A DNA stretch of 7,767 nucleotides from assembly GCA_947457085.1 (NCBI GenBank), contig CANGUS010000081.1, positions 1-7,767 of the forward strand, given 5' to 3'. Positions 1-7,500 of this stretch are shown here, one piece after another. Within the stretch, counting starts at the first letter, position 1, and each line of letters begins with the position of its first letter. A program made the translations under genes and the position numbers. This DNA is from Bacteroidota bacterium. GTDB taxonomy: Bacteria > Bacteroidota > Bacteroidia > Chitinophagales > Chitinophagaceae. The notes under the pieces were generated by a model. The model did not search any database. It saw nothing but the letters and a program-made list of their open reading frames with translations, and was not told the DNA's origin.

Positions 1-2
1 AC

Positions 3-86
3 AAAAATAAAGAAGCAAAACAAAACGCTTTACATTCTATCCTTTCGAAAGAAATGGAGCGTTTAAGCAAACTTAAATTATATTAA
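3..86 (+). CDS. C-terminal tail of an unidentified upstream gene (partial)
   Basis: An open frame enters from the left edge and stops at TAA 84-86, giving 27 residues that are rich in Lys, Glu, Leu and Ser and end in ERLSKLKLY. The charged, helix-prone composition looks like a real C-terminal helix. The stop lies only 10 bases before the TTG start of cinA, as expected for two co-transcribed genes. The other two plus-strand frames here hit stops (for example TAA 64-66 in the cinA frame). The family cannot be recognised from so short a tail, so no function is proposed. It could also be a chance open frame, but the close spacing to cinA favours a gene. Confidence 0.5.
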   Translation, partial: KNKEAKQNALHSILSKEMERLSKLKLY

Positions 87-96
87 AAACATTGAT

Positions 97-1323
97 TTGG
101 AAAATATATTCTGTTCTATCATCACCATTGGAGATGAATTATTAATTGGTCAAACGATTGACACCAACTCCGCATGGATTGCGCAACAACTCAACCCTAT
201 TGGCGTACAAGTGAAACGCCGAGTAGCAGTGGGCGACAATAAAGAGGACATTATAAATGCCTTAAATGAAGAACAAAATCATGCTAAAATTATTTTATTA
301 ACAGGAGGATTAGGAACTACAAATGATGATTTAACCAAGCCCATACTTTGTGACTATTTCGGCTCGACCTTAGTGATGAATGAAGCCGTTTTGCAACATG
401 TTACCTCATTTTTTAAACGCAGAAAAAGACCCATGTTGGCAATAAATAACAATCAAGCATTGGTGCCAAACAATTGTGAAGTCTTATTTAATGAAGTGGG
501 CACAGCGCCCGGTTTACTTTTTGAAAAAGACGATACATTAATCATTGCATTGCCAGGCGTTCCATTCGAAATGCAATATTTAGTATCTACGCATGTATTA
601 TCTAAGATCAGTAAAAAGTATAGAAGGCCTACTTTCATTCATCGCACGTTAATCACTGCTGGAGAAGGAGAAAGTTTTGTAGCCAATCGATTAATAGATT
701 TTGAAAGAACATTGCCAGAAAACATTAAGCTTGCCTATTTGCCAAAACTTGGAATGCTGAAATTAAGACTTACTGGAACTGAGATAAGTGAAACTGATAT
801 AGAGCAACATTTCAGTGAATTAAAAAATATCTTGGCAAATATTTTTGTCGCAGATCAAGATATTGAATTGGAAGAACAAATAGGTATTCTTTTAAAAGAA
901 AAAAACAAAACACTTTCCGTTGCAGAAAGTTGCACTGGTGGAAATATAGCTGCAAAAATAACATCCATAAAAGGTTCCTCACTTTATTTTAAAGGAGGCA
1001 TTGTACCCTATAGTATTGAAAGCAAGCAAAATCTGTTGAATGTAAATGAACATACAATAGAATCCACTTCTGTTGTGAGTGAAGCTACGGCTCTTGAAAT
1101 GGCGCAAAATTGTTTACAAAAATTCAATACAGATTATGCGATTGCTATCACGGGTTATCTTGAAAAAAATGACCACGACAATCAAATTTGGATTGCTTTA
1201 GCAAATAAAAATTTTTGCACAGCAAAAATGATTACAGTTCCTTATGATAGAGAAAAAAATACGGTATTAACCGTAAACTCAGCATTGAATTTATTAAGAC
1301 TTTTTATTTTAGAAAACCCATAA
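97..1323 (+). CDS. cinA: CinA-family protein (MoCF/COG1058 domain plus PncC-like NMN deamidase domain)
   Basis: The 408-residue length fits full-size CinA. In this family the C-terminal PncC domain deamidates nicotinamide mononucleotide to nicotinate mononucleotide, and the N-terminal COG1058 domain is linked to ADP-ribose pyrophosphatase activity; both act in cytosolic pyridine-nucleotide recycling. Seen here: IGDELLIGQTIDTNSAW near residues 11-27, GGLGTTNDDLTK at 70-81, GTAPG at 135-139 and LPGVPFEM at 152-159 (all MoCF-type), then AESCTGG at 276-282 and FKGGIVPYS at 298-306 (PncC). Two oddities stand out. The usual GGLGPT has Thr for Pro, and the conserved ITG-xAGP-xxG loop reads ITGYLEKNDHDNQIW (351-365), lacking AGP and about five residues short. 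The start is TTG at 97; no in-frame ATG or GTG lies between the upstream stop at 64-66 and this codon, and the next residues match the family N-terminus. It follows the preceding open frame by 10 bases, so it is probably co-transcribed. The family call is firm; deamidase activity is uncertain. Confidence 0.95.
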   Translation: MENIFCSIITIGDELLIGQTIDTNSAWIAQQLNPIGVQVKRRVAVGDNKEDIINALNEEQNHAKIILLTGGLGTTNDDLTKPILCDYFGSTLVMNEAVLQHVTSFFKRRKRPMLAINNNQALVPNNCEVLFNEVGTAPGLLFEKDDTLIIALPGVPFEMQYLVSTHVLSKISKKYRRPTFIHRTLITAGEGESFVANRLIDFERTLPENIKLAYLPKLGMLKLRLTGTEISETDIEQHFSELKNILANIFVADQDIELEEQIGILLKEKNKTLSVAESCTGGNIAAKITSIKGSSLYFKGGIVPYSIESKQNLLNVNEHTIESTSVVSEATALEMAQNCLQKFNTDYAIAITGYLEKNDHDNQIWIALANKNFCTAKMITVPYDREKNTVLTVNSALNLLRLFILENP

Positions 1324-1350
1324 AAAAAGCTTCTTAAAAAGAAGCTTTTT
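1324..1350. terminator. Bidirectional intrinsic terminator between cinA and the convergent T9SS cargo gene
   Basis: A perfect 12-bp inverted repeat (arms 1324-1335 and 1339-1350, core AAGCTTCTT) encloses a 3-base loop of A. It begins directly after the cinA stop codon. The A-rich left arm and T-rich right arm put a run of U at the 3' side of the hairpin on either strand, so it can end transcription of cinA and also of the minus-strand gene whose stop is at 1373-1375. The G+C core is short (GC/GC plus one C-G pair), so the strength is a guess, but the symmetry and position between convergent genes are convincing. Confidence 0.88.
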
Positions 1351-1372
1351 ATTGTATATAAATAAATCAACA

Positions 1373-3088
1373 TTATTGTTTAACTATTTTTTGAACATAG
1401 CTTAAACGATTATTTTCAATCAATTGCAATTGATACATACCAGCTGAAACTCCATCTAATGGAAGTAATATTGCATTGTTACCTGAAGCAATTTTTGTTT
1501 GTACTTGTTTAATGATTCTTCCACTCATATCAATTACTTGAAGAGATAAAGAGGCATTGTTATTACTTGTATATTCAATGGTTACATTGTCTTTTGCAGG
1601 ATTAGGATATACATTTACTACATTACCATTTGTGTTTACAACTAAATCAATTTGTTTAGAATAAGTACTTTCCCCGTCTAAATCAATTTGACGCAAACGA
1701 TAATAATTATGACCTTGCACCGGATTTTCATCTACAAAAGAATAGGTTAGTTCTAAATTACTAATTCCATTAACAGCCTGACTGTTCACCATACCTAAAG
1801 CAGTAAAATCTGTACCATTGATACTGCGTTGTACTTCAAATGCTTTGCAATTATTTTCTGTAATGGTGTTCCAGTTTAGCACATTGGTTTTGTTTACTTT
1901 TCTTCCAATCAATTCACCTAAAGTAACTGGTAATGCCGAGCCTAAAGGATTTACTGCATGAAATCTGAATTGACTAAAATTAGGTGTGGTTAAAGTTACT
2001 TCCCAATAGCTATTGGCAGCATTCCATATTATACTGGAAGGTGTTAAAACTACAGGATTTACACCAAATGTTGCATCATTTTTAGTCACTCTTAAATTAG
2101 CTTTACCAACAGCATCGTTTGGACCTTGAGGCAATAATGGCCATCCACTTGCAGAAGCAGTTGTATTGTATGTAGTAAAATCATTTTGAGTAAAGTAAAA
2201 GGTAATATTTGCAGCACCTTGAAAAAGTGGTGTAATTTCAAACCAACGTTTTACGTAAGGCTGTGTATTATATATCGGTGTAGTGCTCGCAACGGTAACT
2301 TGAGCAGTAGTAGTTCCTAAATTTGAATTACTAACAACTGTTGAAATTAAGTTACATCCAGCAGAAGTATATAATATCGTTTGACCAGCGCCTTGATTGT
2401 CAGTATCTGTAGTATTACCAGTAACAGAGCTTGCATTTGAAGCAGTTGCATTACTGATAGTAGTATTGTTAGAAACAAATTTAATATCATCCCAAGATCC
2501 TGTTGTACCCGCATCTATGTTGAATAAATGCACTATTTCTAATGTATTTACTGCACTATTTCTAAAGGCAAAATTTGCTTGCTTTAAAGCACCATCAACA
2601 TAAATATCAAATTTATGCGTCGTAAAATTAATATTTTTCAATTCAATTAAATGCCAAACATTCACGGTTGCTGTAGTTCTAAAAGTGGTAGCAAGGCTTG
2701 CTCCTGTGAAAACGACCTCATTAGTTGCGCCATTCCAATAACAAAAAACCATACTTTTAGATGCCATGATGGTTGCATCACCAGCCACTAAATAATTACT
2801 TTGGCCTGAACCAGTTGGCTTCATATACCAACTCATAGAGTTCGGTGTTATAGCAGTGAAACTTCTAGAAATACCTTGCATGAAACCTAGTCCCCCACCA
2901 TCAATTTTACAACTATAAAGTCCCTCAGCAGGCAAAACATTTGAAGCTGAAGTAGTAATCGTAGAACCTATTATGGTCCAAAGCGATAAGTTTCCAGTTT
3001 CAAAATTATCTACATAAGTAGTACACTGCGCATTAGATAAATGATACAGAAACAAACCAAATAGAGTAAATAAAATTTTCGATTTCAT
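1373..3088 (-). CDS. Secreted protein with N-terminal LamG-like jelly roll and T9SS type A sorting domain
   Basis: The protein has 571 residues. It starts with a clear Sec signal peptide (residues 1-20: Lys-rich start, hydrophobic core, then SNA|QC, a type I cleavage site common in Bacteroidota cargo; Gln before Cys argues against a lipoprotein). Residues 25-205 look like a concanavalin A/LamG-type beta sandwich (VDNFETGNLSLW at 26-37, DIYVDGALK at 161-169, GSWDDIKF at 197-204). A Ser/Thr/Asn-rich linker (206-235) follows, then a beta-rich middle of unknown type (about 236-380). Residues 386-482 form an Fn3-like segment common before T9SS tails (LNWNTITENNCKAFEVQRS, YYRLRQIDLDGE). The C-terminus (491-571) is a T9SS type A sorting domain with VYPNPAKDNVTIEY and GMYQLQL. 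It should cross the outer membrane through T9SS and be released or anchored at the surface. No enzyme motif is visible, so binding or adhesion is only a guess. The start is ATG at 3088, fixed by the signal peptide, with a -7 element 22 bases upstream. Confidence 0.9.
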   Translation of the reverse strand: MKSKILFTLFGLFLYHLSNAQCTTYVDNFETGNLSLWTIIGSTITTSASNVLPAEGLYSCKIDGGGLGFMQGISRSFTAITPNSMSWYMKPTGSGQSNYLVAGDATIMASKSMVFCYWNGATNEVVFTGASLATTFRTTATVNVWHLIELKNINFTTHKFDIYVDGALKQANFAFRNSAVNTLEIVHLFNIDAGTTGSWDDIKFVSNNTTISNATASNASSVTGNTTDTDNQGAGQTILYTSAGCNLISTVVSNSNLGTTTAQVTVASTTPIYNTQPYVKRWFEITPLFQGAANITFYFTQNDFTTYNTTASASGWPLLPQGPNDAVGKANLRVTKNDATFGVNPVVLTPSSIIWNAANSYWEVTLTTPNFSQFRFHAVNPLGSALPVTLGELIGRKVNKTNVLNWNTITENNCKAFEVQRSINGTDFTALGMVNSQAVNGISNLELTYSFVDENPVQGHNYYRLRQIDLDGESTYSKQIDLVVNTNGNVVNVYPNPAKDNVTIEYTSNNNASLSLQVIDMSGRIIKQVQTKIASGNNAILLPLDGVSAGMYQLQLIENNRLSYVQKIVKQ

Positions 3089-3110
3089 TATTAAAGTTTA
3101 ATTATAGTAA

Positions 3111-3118
3111 CAAATATA
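3111..3118 (-). promoter_or_regulatory. Bacteroidota -7 promoter element for the T9SS cargo gene
   Basis: Read on the minus strand this is TATATTTG, an exact match to the TAnnTTTG -7 consensus of the Bacteroidota primary sigma factor. It ends 22 bases before the ATG at 3088, which would give a leader of roughly 15-18 bases. No good TTTG (-33) element is visible at the expected distance upstream. The surrounding AT-rich sequence makes a chance match possible. Confidence 0.6.
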
Positions 3119-3170
3119 TAAAAGAGTTTTGATAATTTAGCCCATAGCTCATTTTTTTAAGTAAATAAGA

Positions 3171-3178
3171 TACCTTTA
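3171..3178 (+). promoter_or_regulatory. Probable -7 promoter element for the helicase gene, giving a very short or absent leader
   Basis: TACCTTTA matches TAnnTTTG except for the last base. It is followed by CAGCC and then the ATG at 3184. Transcription normally starts a few bases after this element, so the mRNA would start at or within a few bases of the start codon. A T-run at 3152-3158 sits where a -33 element would be but lacks its G. The call rests on one imperfect motif and its position in a divergent intergenic region. Confidence 0.5.
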
Positions 3179-3183
3179 CAGCC

Positions 3184-4512
3184 ATGACTTTTCAAGATTT
3201 TAAATTAAGTAATCAAATACTAAATGCCCTAGATGAATTAGGTTACAAAAAAGCAACTACTATTCAACAAAAAGTATTTCCTATTGCGTTGAGTGGGAAA
3301 GACCTTTGCGGAATTGCGCAAACTGGAACTGGAAAAACACTTTCCTATTTATTACCTTGTATTCATCAATGGAAATACAATAAAAATAAAACTATTCAAA
3401 TATTAATTTTGGTTCCCACTCGTGAATTAGTAACCCAAGTTGTTAAAAACATTGAGGAAATTGCAAAATATACGAATCTTACTGCTATTGGTGTTTATGG
3501 TGGAGCCAATATAAACACACAACACATTGAGTTGCAAAATGGAGCTGATATTTTAGTTGCAACTCCTGGAAGATTGTTTGACTTGGCAATGAAAGGATCT
3601 TTTAAAATCAAAAACATAAAAAAATTAATTATTGATGAGGTCGATGAAATGCTCAATTTTGGGTTCAGAACACAGCTTCAAAATATCATGGAATTGATGC
3701 CTGAGCGAAGACAAAATATGATGTTTTCGGCAACCATGATTCCTGAAGTAGAAGAATTGATTGCCTTGTATTTTAATAATCCCGTATATGTAGAAGCAGC
3801 ACCAACAGGAACTCCTTTGGAAAATATTTCGCAACAAGCTTATCTAGTTCCTAATTTCAATACCAAAGTTAACTTTATAAAATCGCTACTAGCTGATAAA
3901 AACACATTTGAAAAGGTATTGATTTTTGTAGGAACAAAACGTATGGCTGATAATTTATATGATGAATTATTTCCTTTATTTGAAGGAGAATTTGGGGTGA
4001 TTCATTCTAACAAAGAGCAAAATCATCGTTTTAATACCGTAAAAGAATTTGAAAATGGCAATTATCGATTTATCATAGCAACAGACATTGTTGCGAGAGG
4101 AATTGATATTGCAGAAGTTTCTCATGTAATCAATTTTGATACACCTGAAGTGCCAGAAAATTATATTCATAGAATTGGGAGAACCGGTAGAGCTGAGAAA
4201 AAAGGAATATCCATTACTTTTTTTACACCTAAAGAAGAAAAATTTTTAGAAATGATAGAAGCATTGATGTCTTTTAAAATTCCTAAATTTGATTTACCAG
4301 AATCGATTGAAATTTCTTCGATATTAATAGAAGATGAAAAGCCTAAAGTATTCATGAAACTGCCTCCTTTACCTCCTTTAAAACGAGAAGATGCAGGACC
4401 TGCATTTCATGAAAAATCAGCAAAAAATAGCAAAAAAAATATAGTTGTCAGACATAAAGATAAAATGCTATTGAAATATGGGAAGCCTAAAAAAAGAGGC
4501 AAGAAAAAATAA
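3184..4512 (+). CDS. DEAD-box ATP-dependent RNA helicase (RhlE-like, DEVD variant)
   Basis: The 442-residue protein carries the full set of superfamily 2 DEAD-box motifs: upstream aromatic F3/F6 and Q-motif Gln 28, motif I AQTGTGKT (45-52), Ia PTREL (78-82), Ib TPGR (127-130), II DEVD (151-154), III SAT (182-184), IV LIFVGT (246-251), V ATDIVARGIDI (299-309) and VI HRIGRTGR (329-336). Such proteins use ATP to unwind short RNA duplexes or remodel ribonucleoproteins in the cytosol, often in ribosome assembly, RNA decay or cold adaptation. Motif II has Val for the usual Ala (codons 3634-3645); both acidic ends needed for Mg-ATP are kept, so activity is expected. A proline stretch (PPLPPL, 394-399) leads into a lysine-rich tail ending KPKKRGKKK, a likely RNA-binding extension of the kind seen in RhlE-type helicases. 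The start is ATG at 3184, with the Q motif in place and a -7 element just upstream. It stands alone, with a divergent gene on the left and a convergent gene on the right. The exact subfamily is uncertain. Confidence 0.95.
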   Translation: MTFQDFKLSNQILNALDELGYKKATTIQQKVFPIALSGKDLCGIAQTGTGKTLSYLLPCIHQWKYNKNKTIQILILVPTRELVTQVVKNIEEIAKYTNLTAIGVYGGANINTQHIELQNGADILVATPGRLFDLAMKGSFKIKNIKKLIIDEVDEMLNFGFRTQLQNIMELMPERRQNMMFSATMIPEVEELIALYFNNPVYVEAAPTGTPLENISQQAYLVPNFNTKVNFIKSLLADKNTFEKVLIFVGTKRMADNLYDELFPLFEGEFGVIHSNKEQNHRFNTVKEFENGNYRFIIATDIVARGIDIAEVSHVINFDTPEVPENYIHRIGRTGRAEKKGISITFFTPKEEKFLEMIEALMSFKIPKFDLPESIEISSILIEDEKPKVFMKLPPLPPLKREDAGPAFHEKSAKNSKKNIVVRHKDKMLLKYGKPKKRGKKK

Positions 4513-4517
4513 ATGAT

Positions 4518-4553
4518 AAAAAAAACTGGATTGAAATCAATCCAGTTTTTTTT
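4518..4553. terminator. Bidirectional intrinsic terminator between the helicase and protease genes
   Basis: Inverted repeat with core arms ACTGGATTGA (4525-4534) and TCAATCCAGT (4537-4546), extended by an outer run of A (4518-4524) paired with T (4547-4553). This gives up to 17 bp without a mismatch and a 2-base formal loop (4 bases if the closing pair opens). It lies 5 bases after the helicase stop and 21 bases past the protease stop. The flanking A and T runs give a U tract on either strand, so it should serve both convergent genes. Confidence 0.9.
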
Positions 4554-4574
4554 ATGTTTTAATCATGTTACTAA

Positions 4575-7500
4575 TTAAAATTTATTCAATTTGAATTTCG
4601 TCGTATTTTGTCCATCAGAAACTTCCAATACATACATTCCATTTGCAAAATTAGAAATATCAATTTGAGATTTATTCAGTTGATTTGAAGTTAACATCAT
4701 TTGAATTTGTTTCACTTTTCTACCTGTAAAATCATACACTGAATAATTTACTAATTTATTTTCATTTGATTTAATTTCAATGGTATATTTCCCATTGGAA
4801 GGGTTAGGATACACGTGACAAGATTGCATAAGTGATGCATTTGTTGTAATTAGTGGGGTTGCATTTTTTGCTTCAAAATTTATATTATCGATATAAATAT
4901 TATTCCCATTTTGATTGGTCGCATTAAATCGTAAAAATATTTTTTTACCGATATAATTAGTTAAATCTACTTGATCATTTCTCCATTGACCTATTTGTGT
5001 AGGAGAATAAATGGTATTCATCATTCCAACAGTTGCTAAATTTGCGCCCCACTTCAAATAACTAGTAGGTACAAATGAAGCTGTACAATCTTCTGAAACA
5101 GAAATACTCAAAGTATCAATTTTATCAACTCGATATGCACTGGCCACATCAAATTTAACAATTGCAGAATCTGTAGTAATATTAGTTAAATCAAACTGCA
5201 ATGTTTCCAAAGCATCATTTTTACCAAGTCTTGTGTAGTTAAAAAAGTCCATATAAGCAGCATGTGTGTTACCAGGAGTTGCACCAGCGAAACACAATGT
5301 TTTTTGCCATTTCACATTCGTATCAGTGTCAATTACTCTCCAACCAACTGGAGGAAAAACAGCACCTTCAAAGGTTTCTACACTCGGTGCATTGGCAAGT
5401 GTTGGCGACAAAATAACCACATTGGTCATTGAGGTGTCATTTGATCGATTGATGTCAATTATTAAATCTGACCATATTTTTACAACATGATTACCAGCTG
5501 TATTAAAATTAGCTAATGTATTAAATGTATAATCAACAGAATCTCCTATTGCTAGTAACCCATTGACTGTTTCTGTAATTACAGGATTCGCATCAATTTG
5601 ATAAACTATTGGAATATTATATAAATCTCTGAATCCAAGATTTTTAATTCTTGTGCTAATTGGCACTTGATTTACTGATGAATTACAAACATACACATTG
5701 TTTATTGGTACGTATGCAAAACGAGTAGTGGCATCATTTAAACAATTAATATCCCCTGGAAGTTTAACTATTGTAACTGTTCTCAATCCTTTAGCTCCAT
5801 TACTAGCTTTATTTGCTGATACGGCAAAGTAAAAAGTATCCGTAGTGTTCGTTCCTGAAGTGACATAAAAATCATTGGTTGTTGAAGTGCCAATTGAATC
5901 CATATATTTAGCACCCAACTGATAAATAGTATAACTTTCTGCGCCTGCTAATGCATTCCATTTTAATTGAAAGGTTGTACCACATGCAGTATCAACTACT
6001 AAATTGGTAGGAACACCTAATACCGTAAATAAAGTATCGCTTTGATCGCTAAGTGCACCTCTTGTAACTTTTACTAACATTTTTCCTGTATTTAAATTAC
6101 TTGGAGGAGTCCAATCAAAATATCGTCTGTTGGCTTGAACAGCATTTGCAATGGTATTCCATGTAGCACCAGCATTTGACGAATACTCTAATTTAAATGT
6201 ACCTAAGTTGTTATTATATGCATCCCATCTTATTCTTTCTGTAACTCCATTGGCAAATGATTCCCCACCTTGAGGATAAATGAGCGTTACCGAATCTGTT
6301 AAAAACTCATATGCAATAACAAATTTTTGAGGTCCTTGTGGAATATTTAATCCTTCAACATAAAGGTTATAATTTCCACCTTGCGGCACATCTAAAACAA
6401 TTTGCTCAACATTATTGAGAGCATCTATATTTTCTGTAGCAGCAGCGTTCAACGTTGTATTATTGTTTGCATTATTCATTACCAGTGGTTGAAAAGTAAA
6501 TGCATTCGCATCTTCCATCATAATATTGATGTCATTTACTAAAGCTACACTGCTTGCAGGATTTCCTTCTATATCATGCCAGTAACACATTACTTTCATT
6601 TGGCTCACATTACTAGGAACATTGATTATAAAATTTTTCGTATTCCCATTGTCAATAGAATCAATAATGTATTGTTGGTTTTTCATTGCATTGTATGCTC
6701 TTCTGGCATTTATACGTCCAAAACCAAATTTAAAATCTGGTCCTCTAGTCCCTAAGTCATCTGCTGTATTTAATAACAAAGCTTTCATTAATGCACTGTA
6801 AGGATCTGCCCCTGCATTTTCAGTTCGATACGCTTGATACAAACTTGCCAATGTTCCTGCAACCCCAGGACAAGCCATTGAAGTTCCTGTAAAAGAATCA
6901 TATGTATTGTTTGGTTGTGTAGAAAACACATCGGTTCCTGTGGCAACAATTTCTGGTTTTAATCGCCCATCTTCAGAAGGACCTTTGCTACTTGAGGGTG
7001 CCAATGCATCATCATTCGTAATATTTCCGGTAGCAATTGCATTTTTCCCAGATTTATATCCACCAGTAATGGTAAAAAATCCTTGAGAGTTTCCACCACA
7101 AGATGATCCACCACTATTCCCTGAAGAATGAATACTTAATAAAGATTGATTTGAGCGGATTAATAAATCCATGTCTTGTGCATCATTATTGTAACCAGCA
7201 TTGCAACCTTGCCCTAATGAATTGGTTAAAATTCGAACGCCTGCCGTGTTGTAATCCGTGGGAGCATTATTTATATTATTATAATAATCATAAATATGCA
7301 TATCAGCACCTCTACCGTTTCCAGAAGCGATCGGATTAAAATTTCCGCCACCACCTACAATGCCTGCAACATGGTCGGCATGTGTATTAGAAGTAGCATT
7401 TAAATTTGCGTGATTAATTATTCTTCCTTTAAAATCTATATGTGGGCCAATTTGTCCGTCATCTCCAATACTCACACTAACACCTGTACCATCATAATGC

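Noticed and set aside
2384..2480. Possible DNA tandem repeat in the Ser/Thr/Asn-rich linker of the T9SS cargo gene
   Set aside because: The repetition is at the level of amino-acid composition (Asn, Thr, Ser, Ala); no repeat unit of fixed length recurs in the DNA.
2397..2603. Plus-strand open frame of 68 codons
   Set aside because: It lies wholly antisense to the linker and LamG-like part of the T9SS cargo gene, has low-complexity hydrophobic composition and has no family resemblance; it is a shadow frame.
3625..4355. Three minus-strand open frames of 62-70 codons opposite the helicase gene
   Set aside because: They overlap strongly conserved helicase motifs on the plus strand and show no protein-like features of their own.
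5266..5490. Plus-strand open frame of 74 codons
   Set aside because: It is antisense to the middle of the protease gene, with no promoter or recognisable domain; it is explained by the coding frame on the other strand.
7103..7339. Plus-strand open frame of 78 codons rich in His, Tyr and Asn
   Set aside because: It sits opposite the catalytic S8 domain, where Asn/Gly-rich coding on the minus strand produces such a shadow; there is no independent support.
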